DNA from: Sphingomonas colocasiae
Lineage (GTDB): Bacteria > Pseudomonadota > Alphaproteobacteria > Sphingomonadales > Sphingomonadaceae
DNA: 64,000 nucleotides
Assembly: GCF_019880585.1 (NCBI RefSeq)
Contig: NZ_JAINVV010000009.1
Coordinates: forward strand, 62,001-126,000
Direction of reading: 5' to 3'
A program made the translations under genes and the position numbers. Of this stretch, positions 16,071 to 26,200 are shown one piece after another. The first letter of the stretch is position 1, and each line of letters opens with the position of its first letter. Under the pieces are notes generated by a model, which was given only the letters and a program-made list of their open reading frames with translations, did no database searches and had not been told where the DNA came from.

Positions 16071-19010
16071 ATGCGAGATTATCATTCGGCGCTGCGGGCA
16101 GCGATCATCGGAAGCGCAAGCATCGCCAGCATCGCGATCGCGACGCCGGCATCGGCGCAGGAACGCAGCCAGCGCTTCGACATTCCGGCGCAGGCGGCCG
16201 CCAATGGCCTCAACGAGTGGGCGAAGCAGGCCGATCGCCAGATCGTCTTTCCCTATGCTGCGGTGAGCGGACGACGCACGCCCACCGTCCGGGGCAGCTT
16301 CACCCCGCGCCAGGCGCTCGACCGGCTGATCGCGCCGCTCGGGCTCGCGATCACATCGACGCAGAACGGCACCATCACCCTGGCGCAAGCTGCGCAGCAG
16401 TCCGCGACCATCGCCACCGAAGACCCGCTGGCCGAGCCCGAGACCAGCGAGATCGTGATCACCGCGTCGCGCATCGATCGCGCCTTCGAGGCGCCGACAC
16501 CTGTGGTCTCCGTCACCGCGCAAACGTTGAAGATGGGCGGACCGAGCAATGTCGCGGAGGCGCTGAACGACCTGCCCCAGTTTCGCGGCACGCGCGGACC
16601 GCAGGTAACGACCACCAATTCCGATGGCGGATCGTCCCCCGTCGACCTGCGCGGCCTTGGCATCGCGCGTACGCTGGTCCTGCTCGACGGGCGCCGATTT
16701 TCGGCGGACAACGACCTCAACACCGTTCCCACCATCCTGATCCGGAGCGTCGACATCGTCACCGGCGGCGCATCTGCGGCCTGGGGTTCGGGTGCAGTCG
16801 CGGGCGTCGTCAACATCGCGCTCGACGACAAGCTGGATGGCGTGAAGCTCGGCGGCGAAGCCACGATTTCCAGCCGCGGCGATTATGACGGCTATCGCTT
16901 CGAAGGCGCGTTCGGCAAATCCTTCGCAGGCGGCCGCGGCCATATCCTGATCGGCGGCGAATATTACGACAATCAGGGTATCCAGCCGCGCACGCTGCGC
17001 CGCAATGCCGGGCGCTGGTCGTCGGTCTCCAACGGCGCCGGCGCATTCTATCTGGCGCCCGATGTCGGCTTCGCCAATGCCGCGGTCGGCGGGCTGATCC
17101 TGTCCGGCGCGCTGCGCAACAAGGCGTTCAATCCCGACGGCACGCTGCGCGACTTCCAGTTCGGTACGGTGATCGGCACGTCGATGCTTGGCGGCGAGGG
17201 GCCGAGCAATGACGATATCGCGCCGCTGGTCGCCCCGATCCGTCGCTACAACATGCTCGGCCGGATCGGCTACGAACTCTCCGACGCGCTGAAGCTGACC
17301 GCCGAGATCCGGCATTCGCGCTTCTACAACCGGTACGACGCCTATGTCGACAGCAGCCGCGGCACGATCACGATCAAGAGCGACAATGCCTTCCTGCCCG
17401 CGACGGTGCGCACGCAGCTTGCCGCCGCCGGCCAGACCAGCTTCACCTTCGGCCGCTTCAACAGCGATTTCGCGACGCTGGAATTCGATATCGACCGGCC
17501 GACGACCCAGGGCACGATCGCACTCGACGGCCGGTTCGGCGAAAGCTGGCGGTGGAGCGCCTATTACAGCCATGGCGAGACGCGGAACCGGCAGAGCACG
17601 CACAACCAGATCCTGACGCAGAATTTCGCGCAGGCGATCGATTCGCTGATCAGCCCGGTGACGGGCCAGCCGATCTGCCGCGTCGCGCTGACCAATCCGA
17701 CGACGAATTGCGTGCCGATCAACCTGTTCGGCAACGGCAATGTCTCCGCCGCCGCAGCCGCCTATGTCACCGGATCGCCGTCGATCCGGGCGAAGTCGCA
17801 ACTCGACGTCGGCGGCATCAGCCTGCGCGGCGAACCCTTCGACCTGCCGGCCGGGCCGGTGTCGATCGCGATCGGCACCGAAGCGCGGCGCGAGGCGGTC
17901 AATCAGATCGCCGATCCGCTTTCGCTGGCGCGCGCGTTCACCAGCTTCAACACGGCGCCGCTGGCGGGCAAATTCACCGTCAAGGAAGCATTCGGCGAAG
18001 TGCTCGTGCCGATCGTCAAGGATGTCGCCCTGCTCAACGACCTGCAGTTCAACGGCGCCGTCCGGATCAGCGACTACAGCACGACCGGATCGATCTGGTC
18101 GTGGAAGCTGGGCGTGACCAACGAATTCTTCCCCGGTTTCCGCGGGCGCTTCACCCGGTCTCGCGATATCCGATCGGCCAATCTGGCGGAACTGTTCACG
18201 ACGCGGACGCAGGGACAAACCCCGGTGGCCGATCCCGTCACCGGGCAAAGCTCGCAGGTGACCGTCATCGGCGGCGGCAATCCGAAGCTGATGCCCGAAA
18301 CCGCCGATACGATGACGGGTGGCTTCGTCTTCTCACCGCCCTCGCTCCCCGGTCTCAGCGTCTCGATCGATTATTACAAGATCAAGATCGATGATGTGAT
18401 CGTGACGCTCGCTGCGCAGGACATCGTCGCGCGTTGCGCCAACGGCAACCAGGATCTGTGCGCGCGCGTCCAGCGCGACAGCACCGGCAATATCCTGCAA
18501 GTGCTGTCGTCCAACGTGAACCTGTCGCGCTACAAGACCGACGGCATCGACGTGGATCTGTCCTACGGCTTTGCACTGGGCGACGGCCGGATGACGCTGC
18601 GCGGGCTGGCAAGCTGGGTGAACAGCCTGACCACCGACGACGGCATCAGCCGGATCGAATATGTGAAGTCGCAAAATTTCGCCTTCGGCTTCGGCGTGCC
18701 CAAGCTGCGAGCGACCGCGAGCGTCAGCTATGACGGGCCGGCGTTCGGCGCCTATATGCGCGGCCGCTATATCTCGGCGGGCAATACCGACAATACGGTC
18801 AACAACGTCAACGGCCGGATCCCCGCCTTTGCCTATGTCGATCTGGGCGCGACGGTGAAGGTGGCGATGCCGGGCGGCGGCCCCAAGGCGGAACTGTATA
18901 TCGACGTCTCCAACCTGTTCGACAAGGATCCGCCCAAGTCGTCGACCTACTCGCCCTATTACGACGTGATCGGCACATACTTCTCGGCCGGCGCACGGAT
19001 CCGGTTCTAG
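16071..19010 (+). CDS. TonB-dependent receptor with N-terminal STN signalling domain
   Basis: Outer-membrane transducer of 979 residues. A signal peptide ends near ATPASAQ; the STN domain follows (about 30-110, QRFDIPAQAAANGLNEWAKQ through ITLAQ). The plug comes next (EIVITASRIDRAFEAPTPVV), then the barrel with an aromatic C-terminus (GARIRF). ATG 16071 follows GGGGACGAG. The STN domain means it both imports a ligand and signals to FecR when occupied. The ligand is unknown; the plug/barrel style matches sphingomonad receptors that often take up organic compounds, and the adjacent exported amidohydrolase favours that over iron. Confidence 0.92.
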   Translation: MRDYHSALRAAIIGSASIASIAIATPASAQERSQRFDIPAQAAANGLNEWAKQADRQIVFPYAAVSGRRTPTVRGSFTPRQALDRLIAPLGLAITSTQNGTITLAQAAQQSATIATEDPLAEPETSEIVITASRIDRAFEAPTPVVSVTAQTLKMGGPSNVAEALNDLPQFRGTRGPQVTTTNSDGGSSPVDLRGLGIARTLVLLDGRRFSADNDLNTVPTILIRSVDIVTGGASAAWGSGAVAGVVNIALDDKLDGVKLGGEATISSRGDYDGYRFEGAFGKSFAGGRGHILIGGEYYDNQGIQPRTLRRNAGRWSSVSNGAGAFYLAPDVGFANAAVGGLILSGALRNKAFNPDGTLRDFQFGTVIGTSMLGGEGPSNDDIAPLVAPIRRYNMLGRIGYELSDALKLTAEIRHSRFYNRYDAYVDSSRGTITIKSDNAFLPATVRTQLAAAGQTSFTFGRFNSDFATLEFDIDRPTTQGTIALDGRFGESWRWSAYYSHGETRNRQSTHNQILTQNFAQAIDSLISPVTGQPICRVALTNPTTNCVPINLFGNGNVSAAAAAYVTGSPSIRAKSQLDVGGISLRGEPFDLPAGPVSIAIGTEARREAVNQIADPLSLARAFTSFNTAPLAGKFTVKEAFGEVLVPIVKDVALLNDLQFNGAVRISDYSTTGSIWSWKLGVTNEFFPGFRGRFTRSRDIRSANLAELFTTRTQGQTPVADPVTGQSSQVTVIGGGNPKLMPETADTMTGGFVFSPPSLPGLSVSIDYYKIKIDDVIVTLAAQDIVARCANGNQDLCARVQRDSTGNILQVLSSNVNLSRYKTDGIDVDLSYGFALGDGRMTLRGLASWVNSLTTDDGISRIEYVKSQNFAFGFGVPKLRATASVSYDGPAFGAYMRGRYISAGNTDNTVNNVNGRIPAFAYVDLGATVKVAMPGGGPKAELYIDVSNLFDKDPPKSSTYSPYYDVIGTYFSAGARIRF

Positions 19011-20056
19011 TGAAGACGGCAGGGGTTGCCCTGGCCGCGATGGCACTGAGCCTCGCGGCCGGGGAGGCCATCGGTGCGGCCGGCCAACAGCCGCCCCCCG
19101 CAGCGGACCATCATCTTCATATCCAGGGGCCGGAGGTGACGGCGGAGCTGAGAAAAGCGGCCGCACGATCGCCCGAACGCTTCGAGCGCCTCGACCGGCA
19201 AATGCTCGAAACCCGTACGCTCGAAGACGCGCTGAGGACGCTCGACCAAGCACATATCCGCCAGGGTGTGCTGCTTTCCGAAGCCTATATGTTCGCGTCG
19301 CGCTTCAGCACCTTGCCGCCCGCTGAAGCCACGCGGCTGACGCGGATCGAGAACGCCGCCACAGTCGCGGCGGCGCGCGCGTCCGGCGGGCGGCTTTTGG
19401 CGTTCATCGGCATCAATCCGCTGAGCGACTTCGCGATGGACGAATTGCGACACTGGGCATGCGAACCGGGCGTGACGGGCATCAAGGTGCAGTTGGGTAA
19501 TTCCGGTTTCGATCCGCGCTCACCCGACCAGGTCGAGACGCTCGCCAGGGTCTTCGCCTTCGCCCGCGACAACCGTCTGGCGATCGTCGCCCATGTGCGC
19601 AGCGATGCCGATTATCCGGCCTCCGACGTCGACACATTCATCGAAAAGATCCTGCCCTTTGCCGGCGACTCGCCGGTGCAGATCGCGCATGGCGGCGGAT
19701 CCGGGAGGCTGGATTCCGCGGCGGTCGCCGCGATCGCGCGCTATACCGACGCGATCCGGCATAGGAAGCCGGGCACGAAGAATCTCGTTTTCGACGTCGC
19801 GCTGATCGTGGTCGACGAGGAAGCGGACCCGGCACTGATATCGGCCTATTCCGCGCAGATGCGCGAGATCGGCATCAAGCGGTTCGTTTTCGGATCCGAC
19901 TGGCCGACGCTTTACACGCCGGCCCGATATGATCGGCTTCTGCAGTCCAGATTGCAGCTCACGCATCGGGAATGGATGAGGCTGTTCAACAATCGCGCGC
20001 CATATTTCCGGCGCGGGGCCAGACACCGCCATGCGGCCTGCGCCAACCCCGCATGA
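19010..20056 (+). CDS. Exported amidohydrolase (amidohydrolase-2 family)
   Basis: TIM-barrel metal hydrolase of 348 residues with a signal peptide (about 1-24). The HxH metal motif is HLH at 35-37 within ADHHLHIQG. The late catalytic aspartate is in RFVFGSDWPTLY, and a metal-ligand His is in the IAHGGGSG strand. The GTG start overlaps the receptor's TAG by one base, so it belongs to the FecIR/receptor operon. It probably hydrolyses or decarboxylates the imported or periplasmic substrate; members of the family include decarboxylases and lactonases. Confidence 0.85.
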   Translation: MKTAGVALAAMALSLAAGEAIGAAGQQPPPAADHHLHIQGPEVTAELRKAAARSPERFERLDRQMLETRTLEDALRTLDQAHIRQGVLLSEAYMFASRFSTLPPAEATRLTRIENAATVAAARASGGRLLAFIGINPLSDFAMDELRHWACEPGVTGIKVQLGNSGFDPRSPDQVETLARVFAFARDNRLAIVAHVRSDADYPASDVDTFIEKILPFAGDSPVQIAHGGGSGRLDSAAVAAIARYTDAIRHRKPGTKNLVFDVALIVVDEEADPALISAYSAQMREIGIKRFVFGSDWPTLYTPARYDRLLQSRLQLTHREWMRLFNNRAPYFRRGARHRHAACANPA

Positions 20057-20062
20057 CCATGC

Positions 20063-21394
20063 CTATTGCCGTGCCGCCGGCCTGAACGAAATCACGGCAA
20101 GCAGCCCTCCTTCCGGTGCGGCGTCGAGTTGCAATGCCGCATCGTAGAATTGCAGCAGATCACGGGTCGCGGCGAGCCCCAACCCTGTTCCCGGCGTTGC
20201 GGAATCGAGGCGGACGCCAACCGCGACCGCATCGGCGCGCCGCTCGATCGGAATGCCTGGGCCGTCATCCGATACGGCGATCCGCGTCCCCTCACCCTGA
20301 ATCGTCACGCGGCTGCGTGCCCATTTGCAGCCATTATCGATCAGGTTGGAAAGGATTTCCGCCAGATCCCCGCTTTCGCAGGCGAGCATCATGCCCGGTG
20401 CGATCTCCGCCCGGATCTCGATGGCGCGGGCGAGATGCAGCCGCTCCATCGCCGCGACGATCTGCCCCACCAGTGGCGCGACTTCGGTCATGGTTCCGGC
20501 ACCGCGCGTACCCGCTGCGGCAGCACGCGTCAGGTGATAATCGATATGCCGGCGCATGGCGTCGCAACGGGCCAGCAGGAAGTCCGCCGATGCCTCGTGG
20601 CCGGTCAGGCGAAGCTGCTCCGCCTCGTCGGCGATCAGCGCCAGCGGCGTGCGCAGATGGTGCGCCAGATTGCCCGATTCGGTGCGCGCGCGCGCGATCA
20701 GCTGCGCCTGGCCATCGAGAAGCTGGTTGAGCCGGACGACCACGGGCTCGACCTCAGCCGGCACCCGCTGATCGAGCCGGCCGATCTCCCCGCGCCGCAA
20801 TTGATCCACCTGATCGCCGAGCCGGTGCACCGGTTTCAAACCGAAGCGGACCAGCGCTGCAGCGCCACCGATCATCAGCAAGGCCAGAATCGCCATCGAC
20901 CAAGCGAGATCGGGATGGAACTGATCGACCTGCGCTTCCAGCAGCCGGCGCGCCGATGCGATCGTCACCGCAAGACGCGCACCGCCGGGTCCGTTCACGA
21001 CCTGCGTCCGCTGCAGCACGGGTTCGGCACCGGCCGTTGAATCCGCCCATGCCGCATCGTCCGGCCGGGCGATGAGCAGGTTGCGCCCCAGCGATCGCGA
21101 ACGCAGTGGCGGATGCCCGGCCTGATCGATCTGCCAGTAGAGACCCGAGCCGTCGAAATGAAACAGCGGATCCGAAAGAGGTTGCCGGACCTGGCGGCCG
21201 CCGTCCGGACCGAGCTCGATCAGCGCGACCAGTTCCTCGAGATGATGGTCGAGCTCGCTTCTGAACCGTTCCGTCGTGTGTATCTGATAGAGATTGGCGA
21301 TGAACAGCCCGGCGATCATGATCGCGATCGTCACCAGGATCGCCGATCCCACGATCAGACGGAATCGCAGGCTGTTGCGCAATGCCGCGTTCAT
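20063..21394 (-). CDS. Sensor histidine kinase
   Basis: Membrane kinase of 443 residues. TM1 is at about 13-35, a periplasmic sensor domain at 36-163, and TM2 at about 164-184. A HAMP linker follows, then the dimerisation domain with the phospho-accepting His in NLAHHLRTPLAL (about His245). The ATPase part shows NLIDNGCKWA, DDGPGI and GTGLGLA. Two His replace the usual HE/HD pair at the phosphorylation site. Its start overlaps the response regulator stop (ATGA). The divergent efflux operon is the likely target, so the signal may be a metal, envelope stress or a toxic compound. Confidence 0.92.
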   Translation of the reverse strand: MNAALRNSLRFRLIVGSAILVTIAIMIAGLFIANLYQIHTTERFRSELDHHLEELVALIELGPDGGRQVRQPLSDPLFHFDGSGLYWQIDQAGHPPLRSRSLGRNLLIARPDDAAWADSTAGAEPVLQRTQVVNGPGGARLAVTIASARRLLEAQVDQFHPDLAWSMAILALLMIGGAAALVRFGLKPVHRLGDQVDQLRRGEIGRLDQRVPAEVEPVVVRLNQLLDGQAQLIARARTESGNLAHHLRTPLALIADEAEQLRLTGHEASADFLLARCDAMRRHIDYHLTRAAAAGTRGAGTMTEVAPLVGQIVAAMERLHLARAIEIRAEIAPGMMLACESGDLAEILSNLIDNGCKWARSRVTIQGEGTRIAVSDDGPGIPIERRADAVAVGVRLDSATPGTGLGLAATRDLLQFYDAALQLDAAPEGGLLAVISFRPAARQ

Positions 21395-22044
21395 GCCGAC
21401 AGACGATAGCCGAGACCGCGCATCGTCGCGATCCGCTCGCGTCCGATCTTGCGCCGGAGCCGGCCGACCAGCACCTCAATCGCGTTCGCGTCCCGGTCCG
21501 TATCGATACGGTAGAGCCCGTCGATGATCGCCTGGCGGGTGAGCGTGCGCCCCGCATTGTAGAGCAGCAGCTGGAGCAGGCGGAATTCGCTGGCCGTCAA
21601 CGCCAGCGGCGCATCCGCCAGCCAGGCCTCGCCGCTTGCGGGATCGAGCGCGAGCGACCCCGCCATAAGCCGCGTGCCGCTATGTCCGGCCGCCCGCCGT
21701 GCGAGGGCGTGAAGCCGCGCGACCAGTTCCTCGACGCGCACGGGCTTGACGATGAAATCGTCGGCGCCCGCGTTCAACCCCTCGACCTTTTCCTGCCAGC
21801 TCCCCCGCGCGGTCAGGATCAGGATCGGCGTCGCGATCGCGCGCGCGCGCAGCCGGCGAACCAGCTCGATGCCGGACATGCCGGGCAGCCCGATATCGAC
21901 AACCATCGCGGTGAAGCCGTCACCCGCGAACCCCTCCGCATCCTCGGCCGTGGTCAGCCATTCGCAGGTCATGCCGTGACGCGTCAGGTTCGCGACCATC
22001 CGTCGGGCCAGCTCCGCCCCATCTTCGACCAGCAGGATCCGCAT
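21391..22044 (-). CDS. OmpR/PhoB-family response regulator
   Basis: Response regulator of 217 residues. The receiver domain has the acidic pair near ED7-8, phospho-acceptor Asp50 in MVVDIGLPG, and the conserved Lys in DDFIVKPV. A winged-helix DNA-binding domain follows, ending RGLGYRLSA. ATG 22044 (MRILLVEDG) is the natural start; the frame extends upstream without good protein character. It is the first gene of the two-component operon and is divergent from the RND efflux operon. It probably binds the tandem repeat at 22054-22075. Confidence 0.94.
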   Translation of the reverse strand: MRILLVEDGAELARRMVANLTRHGMTCEWLTTAEDAEGFAGDGFTAMVVDIGLPGMSGIELVRRLRARAIATPILILTARGSWQEKVEGLNAGADDFIVKPVRVEELVARLHALARRAAGHSGTRLMAGSLALDPASGEAWLADAPLALTASEFRLLQLLLYNAGRTLTRQAIIDGLYRIDTDRDANAIEVLVGRLRRKIGRERIATMRGLGYRLSA

Positions 22045-22053
22045 GGGCCGCAC

Positions 22054-22075
22054 CTGACAGGATTCTGACAGGTTC
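22054..22075. promoter_or_regulatory. Direct-repeat box for the response regulator
   Basis: CTGACAGGATT immediately followed by CTGACAGGTTC, an 11-bp tandem repeat typical of OmpR-family dimers. It lies 10 bases upstream of the response regulator start and 53 bases upstream of the adaptor gene, so it could serve both directions. Confidence 0.6.
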
Positions 22076-22127
22076 GGCAAGTACACAGCGCCCACGTACC
22101 GAAGCACTCCCCGGGGATGAAGCCGCC

Positions 22128-23219
22128 ATGTACCAGATGCGATCGCTGGGCCTGCTCACGCTGCTGGCCGCCTGTTCGGCCGAACCCGAGGCCGAGCCGG
22201 TGAATGGGACGGCCAACGCCGCCATGCCTGTGCGACCCGGCGCACTCAATCTCTCGGCCGAACAAATGGCTTGGATCGGGGTCCGCTTCGCCGCCGCCGA
22301 AACCGCGACCGAGATCGCGATCGGTACCGTGCCCGTCACCGTCGCGCCGCCGCCCAATGCGCGTGTCGCGGTCGCCGCGATCATCCCAGGCGTCGTCACC
22401 CGGACACTGGTGGTCGAGGGCGACAGCGTGCGCGCCGGCCAGCCCCTCGCTGTCGTCGCCGCGCGCGAGTTGCTGACGCTGGGCGCCGGCGTGGAACAGG
22501 CGTCGGCACGCGTGGCGGTGGCGCGCGCCAATGACGGTCGGCTGGGCCAGCTCGCGCGCGAGGGGATCATCGCCGGGGCCCGTGCGGACGAAGCGCGCGC
22601 GGCGCTGCGCGAAGCGCAGGCGGAGCTGAACGAGCAGCGGCGCATCGTCGCCATGGTCAACGGCTCCCCCGCCAGCGGCACCTACACGCTCACCGCCCCC
22701 ATCGCCGGACGGGTGACAAGCACAGCGATCCAAACCGGCAGCCCGGTGGACGGGACGACCGCCGCCTATGTGATCGACGCCGCGAGCCGGTATGAACTGA
22801 CCGCGCAATTGCCCGAAAGACTGATCGGCCAGATCCGCCCCGGCATGGCAGTGCAGATGGGGGACGGCGTGCGCGGCACCGTGAGCAGCGTCGGCGCCGT
22901 GGTGGATCCGCAAACCCGGTCGGCGGTGTTGCGCGCGGCGATTCCGGCGGCGCCGGGCATCGTATCGGGCCGATCGACCAGCGCGACCCTGCTGGGCCCG
23001 GCACCCATGGGCGCGGTCATCGTGCCTGCCGGCGCCGTGATCGACATCGACGGCAGACCGACGATATTCGTCCGCACCGACAAGGGCGTTGCCGCCCGAA
23101 CCGTCGAAGCCGGAGAAAAGGCGGGCGACCGCGCCGTCATCTTCAAGGGGTTGCGCGCGGGGGAACGGGTCGCGACCAGCGGCACCAGCGAACTGAAGTC
23201 GCTGGCCGGACAGAATTGA
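22128..23219 (+). CDS. RND efflux periplasmic adaptor (HlyD/CusB type)
   Basis: Membrane-fusion protein of 363 residues with a lipoprotein signal (LLTLLAACSAEP, lipobox Cys near 16). The two halves of the biotinyl-lipoyl domain flank a helical hairpin (about 115-170), followed by beta-barrel and membrane-proximal domains. It bridges the inner-membrane pump and the outer-membrane channel. No CusB-like metal-binding methionine cluster is obvious. It is first in a four-gene operon joined by stop/start overlaps. Confidence 0.9.
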   Translation: MYQMRSLGLLTLLAACSAEPEAEPVNGTANAAMPVRPGALNLSAEQMAWIGVRFAAAETATEIAIGTVPVTVAPPPNARVAVAAIIPGVVTRTLVVEGDSVRAGQPLAVVAARELLTLGAGVEQASARVAVARANDGRLGQLAREGIIAGARADEARAALREAQAELNEQRRIVAMVNGSPASGTYTLTAPIAGRVTSTAIQTGSPVDGTTAAYVIDAASRYELTAQLPERLIGQIRPGMAVQMGDGVRGTVSSVGAVVDPQTRSAVLRAAIPAAPGIVSGRSTSATLLGPAPMGAVIVPAGAVIDIDGRPTIFVRTDKGVAARTVEAGEKAGDRAVIFKGLRAGERVATSGTSELKSLAGQN

Positions 23220-26200
23220 TGCTGCGCGGACTGGTCGCCTGGTCGCTTTCCTATCGGCTGATGCTTGTGGCGCTGGCGCTGGTCGTCGCGGGCCTCGGCA
23301 GCTGGGCCTATTCGACGCTGCCGGTCGACGCCTATCCCAATATCGCGCAGACCCAGGTCAAGATCATCCTGAAAGCGCCGGGCATGACGCCCGAGGAGGT
23401 TGAAACCCGCGTCATCACGCCGATCGAACTGGAGATGCTTGGGCTGCCCGATCAGGCGATGCTCCGGTCCACCGCAAAATATGCGATCGCGGACATCACG
23501 ATCGACTTTATCGACGGAACCGACATCTACTGGGCGAGGCAGCAGGTCGGTGAACGGCTGGCCGGCGTGATGGCGGAACTGCCCGCCGGCGTGGAGGGCG
23601 GAATGGCGCCGATCTCCACACCGCTCTCCGACGTGTTCATGTTCACCATCGACGGACCGTTGTCGCTGAGCGAGAAACGCGAACTGCTCGACTGGACGAT
23701 CCGGCCCGCGCTGCGGACCGTGCCGGGCGTCGCCGATGTCAATGCACTGGGTGGCCATGTCCGCAGCTATGAAGTCCGGCCCGATCCCGTTGCGCTCGCG
23801 GCCGCTCGCCTTTCGGTCGACGACCTGAAGGCGGCGATCGAACGCGGAAACCGCAACGACGGCGCCGGGCGACTCGGCTCGGGAGAAGAGACGCTGATCG
23901 TGCGCGCCGTCGGCGCGGTGCGCGATGCGCAGGATCTCGCGCAGATGGCGGTCGTCACGCGTAACGGCGCGATCGTGCGCGTGGGCGACGTCGCGACCGT
24001 CGGCACCGGATCGCTCACCCGCTATGGCGGCGTCACCGCCGATGGCAAGGGCGAGGCTGTACAGGGGCTGGTTATCGCGTTGCGCGGCGCCGACGCGCAG
24101 CAGGTGGTGCACGGTATCCGCGCGCGCCTGGCAGAGGTGGAGAACAGCCTGCCGGCAGGCACCAAGATCTCGATCTTCTACGATCGATCGGACCTGATCG
24201 GGCGCGCCGTCAACACCGTGCAGAAGGCGCTGATCGAAGCGACGATTCTGGTCATCGTGCTGCTGGTGCTGTTCCTGGGCAACTGGCGCGCCGCGGCGAT
24301 CGTCGCGGTCACGCTGCCCATGGCTGCGCTCACCACCTTCCTGTTCATGCGCGGCATGGGGCTGTCCGCGAATCTGATGAGCCTGGGCGGGCTCGCCATC
24401 GCCATCGGCATGCTGGTCGACGGCGCGGTCGTCGTGGTCGAGAATGTCGTCGAGCGGCTGGGCCGCGCGCGCGACGAGGCCGCGCCGCGCCTCAACATCG
24501 TCTTCCGCGCGACCGCCGAAGTGATCGTGCCGGTCTCCGCCGGATTGGTCATCATCGCACTCGTCTTCCTGCCCCTGCTCTCGCTCGAAGGACTGGAAGG
24601 CAAGCTGTTCGCTCCGGTTGCGCTCACCATCATGTTCGCGCTCGCCGGATCACTGCTGCTGGCACTCACCCTGGTGCCAGTTCTCGCGTCTTTCGGATTG
24701 AAGAGCGGTGCGCATGGCGAACCCTGGATCATGCGCAAGCTCGCGCCGCGCTATGCGGCGCTGCTGGCCGGCGCCTTCGCGCGCAAGCGGCTGGTCTACG
24801 CATTGTCGGGCGCGGGCCTCGCACTGGCAGTGCTTGCCTATGGTGCTGTCGGCAAGACCTTCATGCCGACGATGGATGAGGGATCGGTGGTCATCCAGGT
24901 GACCAAGCTGCCGACCATGGGCCTGGATCGATCGCTGGCGCTGACGGGCATGATCGAAGCGGAACTGATCGGCAAGGTACCCGAGGTGACCGGCGTCATT
25001 TCGCGGACCGGCACCGACGAGATCGGCCTCGATCCCATGGGCCTCAACGAAACCGATCTATTCGTGACGCTGAAACCGCAATCCGAGTGGCGCGGCGATC
25101 GCGATTTCGTGGTGGAGGAGATGCGCAAGGCACTGGCCGGCATGCCCGGCGTGGAACCCACCTTCACCCAGCCGATCGAGATGCGCGTCGCCGAAATGCT
25201 GACCGGCGCGCGCGGCGACCTCGCCGTCAAGATCTTCGGCCCCGATCTCGACACGCTGGCGGAACTCGCGGCCCGCGTCCGGCATGAGCTGCAATCGACA
25301 CGCGGCGCGACCGAAGTGACGACGGTCGCCAACGACACCGTCGATTATTTCCAGCTCGACATCGATCGCGTCGCGGCAGGCCGCGCGGGCATGCCGGTGG
25401 AGACATTGCAGGATACGCTACGCGCCCAGCTCGAAGGCCTTCCGGCAGGACTGGTGGCGGAAGCGCAGAAGCGCATTCCGGTGCTGATCCGCGGCGACGA
25501 TGCGGTGCGTAACGATCCCGCGCGCTTCGCCGATCTGCAAGTGACGACGCCATCCGGCGAACTGGCACGGGTCAGCGATCTCGCACGGGTGGAGCGCACC
25601 GTCGGCCCCATTCGCCTCGATCATGAAAGCGGCGCCCGCTACGCTCTGGTGCAGGCTTTCGTTTCCGGCCGCGATCTCGTCGGCTATGTCGATGAGGCGA
25701 AGGCGCGTGTCGCGCAGAAAATTCGCCTTCCGGCGGGCTATCGCCTGGTCTGGGGCGGACAGTTCGAGAACCAGCAGCGTGCCTCCGCCCGGCTGATGCT
25801 GGTCATCCCGGCGGCGCTGCTGCTGATCTTCCTTGTCCTCTACGTCACGCTCAAGTCGCTGCGCGGATCGCTGTTGATCCTGGCGAACATCCCGTTCGCG
25901 GCGGTGGGCGGGATCATCGCGCTCTGGCTGGCGGGCGAATATCTCTCTGTGCCCGCATCGGTCGGCTTCATCGCCCTGCTCGGCATCGCCGTGCTCAACG
26001 GCCTCGTCCTCGTTTCCTATTTCCGCCAGTTGCGCGCGGACGGCATGGCGATGGCCGAGACGGTGCGCCGGGGCGCAGAGCGACGGCTGCGCCCGGTGTT
26101 GATGACCGCCAGCATCACCGGCTTCGGCCTGGTCCCCCTGCTCTTCGCGACCGGCCCGGGATCGGAAATCCAGAAACCGCTCGCGATCGTCGTCATCGGC

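Noticed and set aside
16023-18248. Long open frame antisense to the STN receptor
   Set aside because: Composition is shadow-like and it overlaps a conserved receptor gene throughout.
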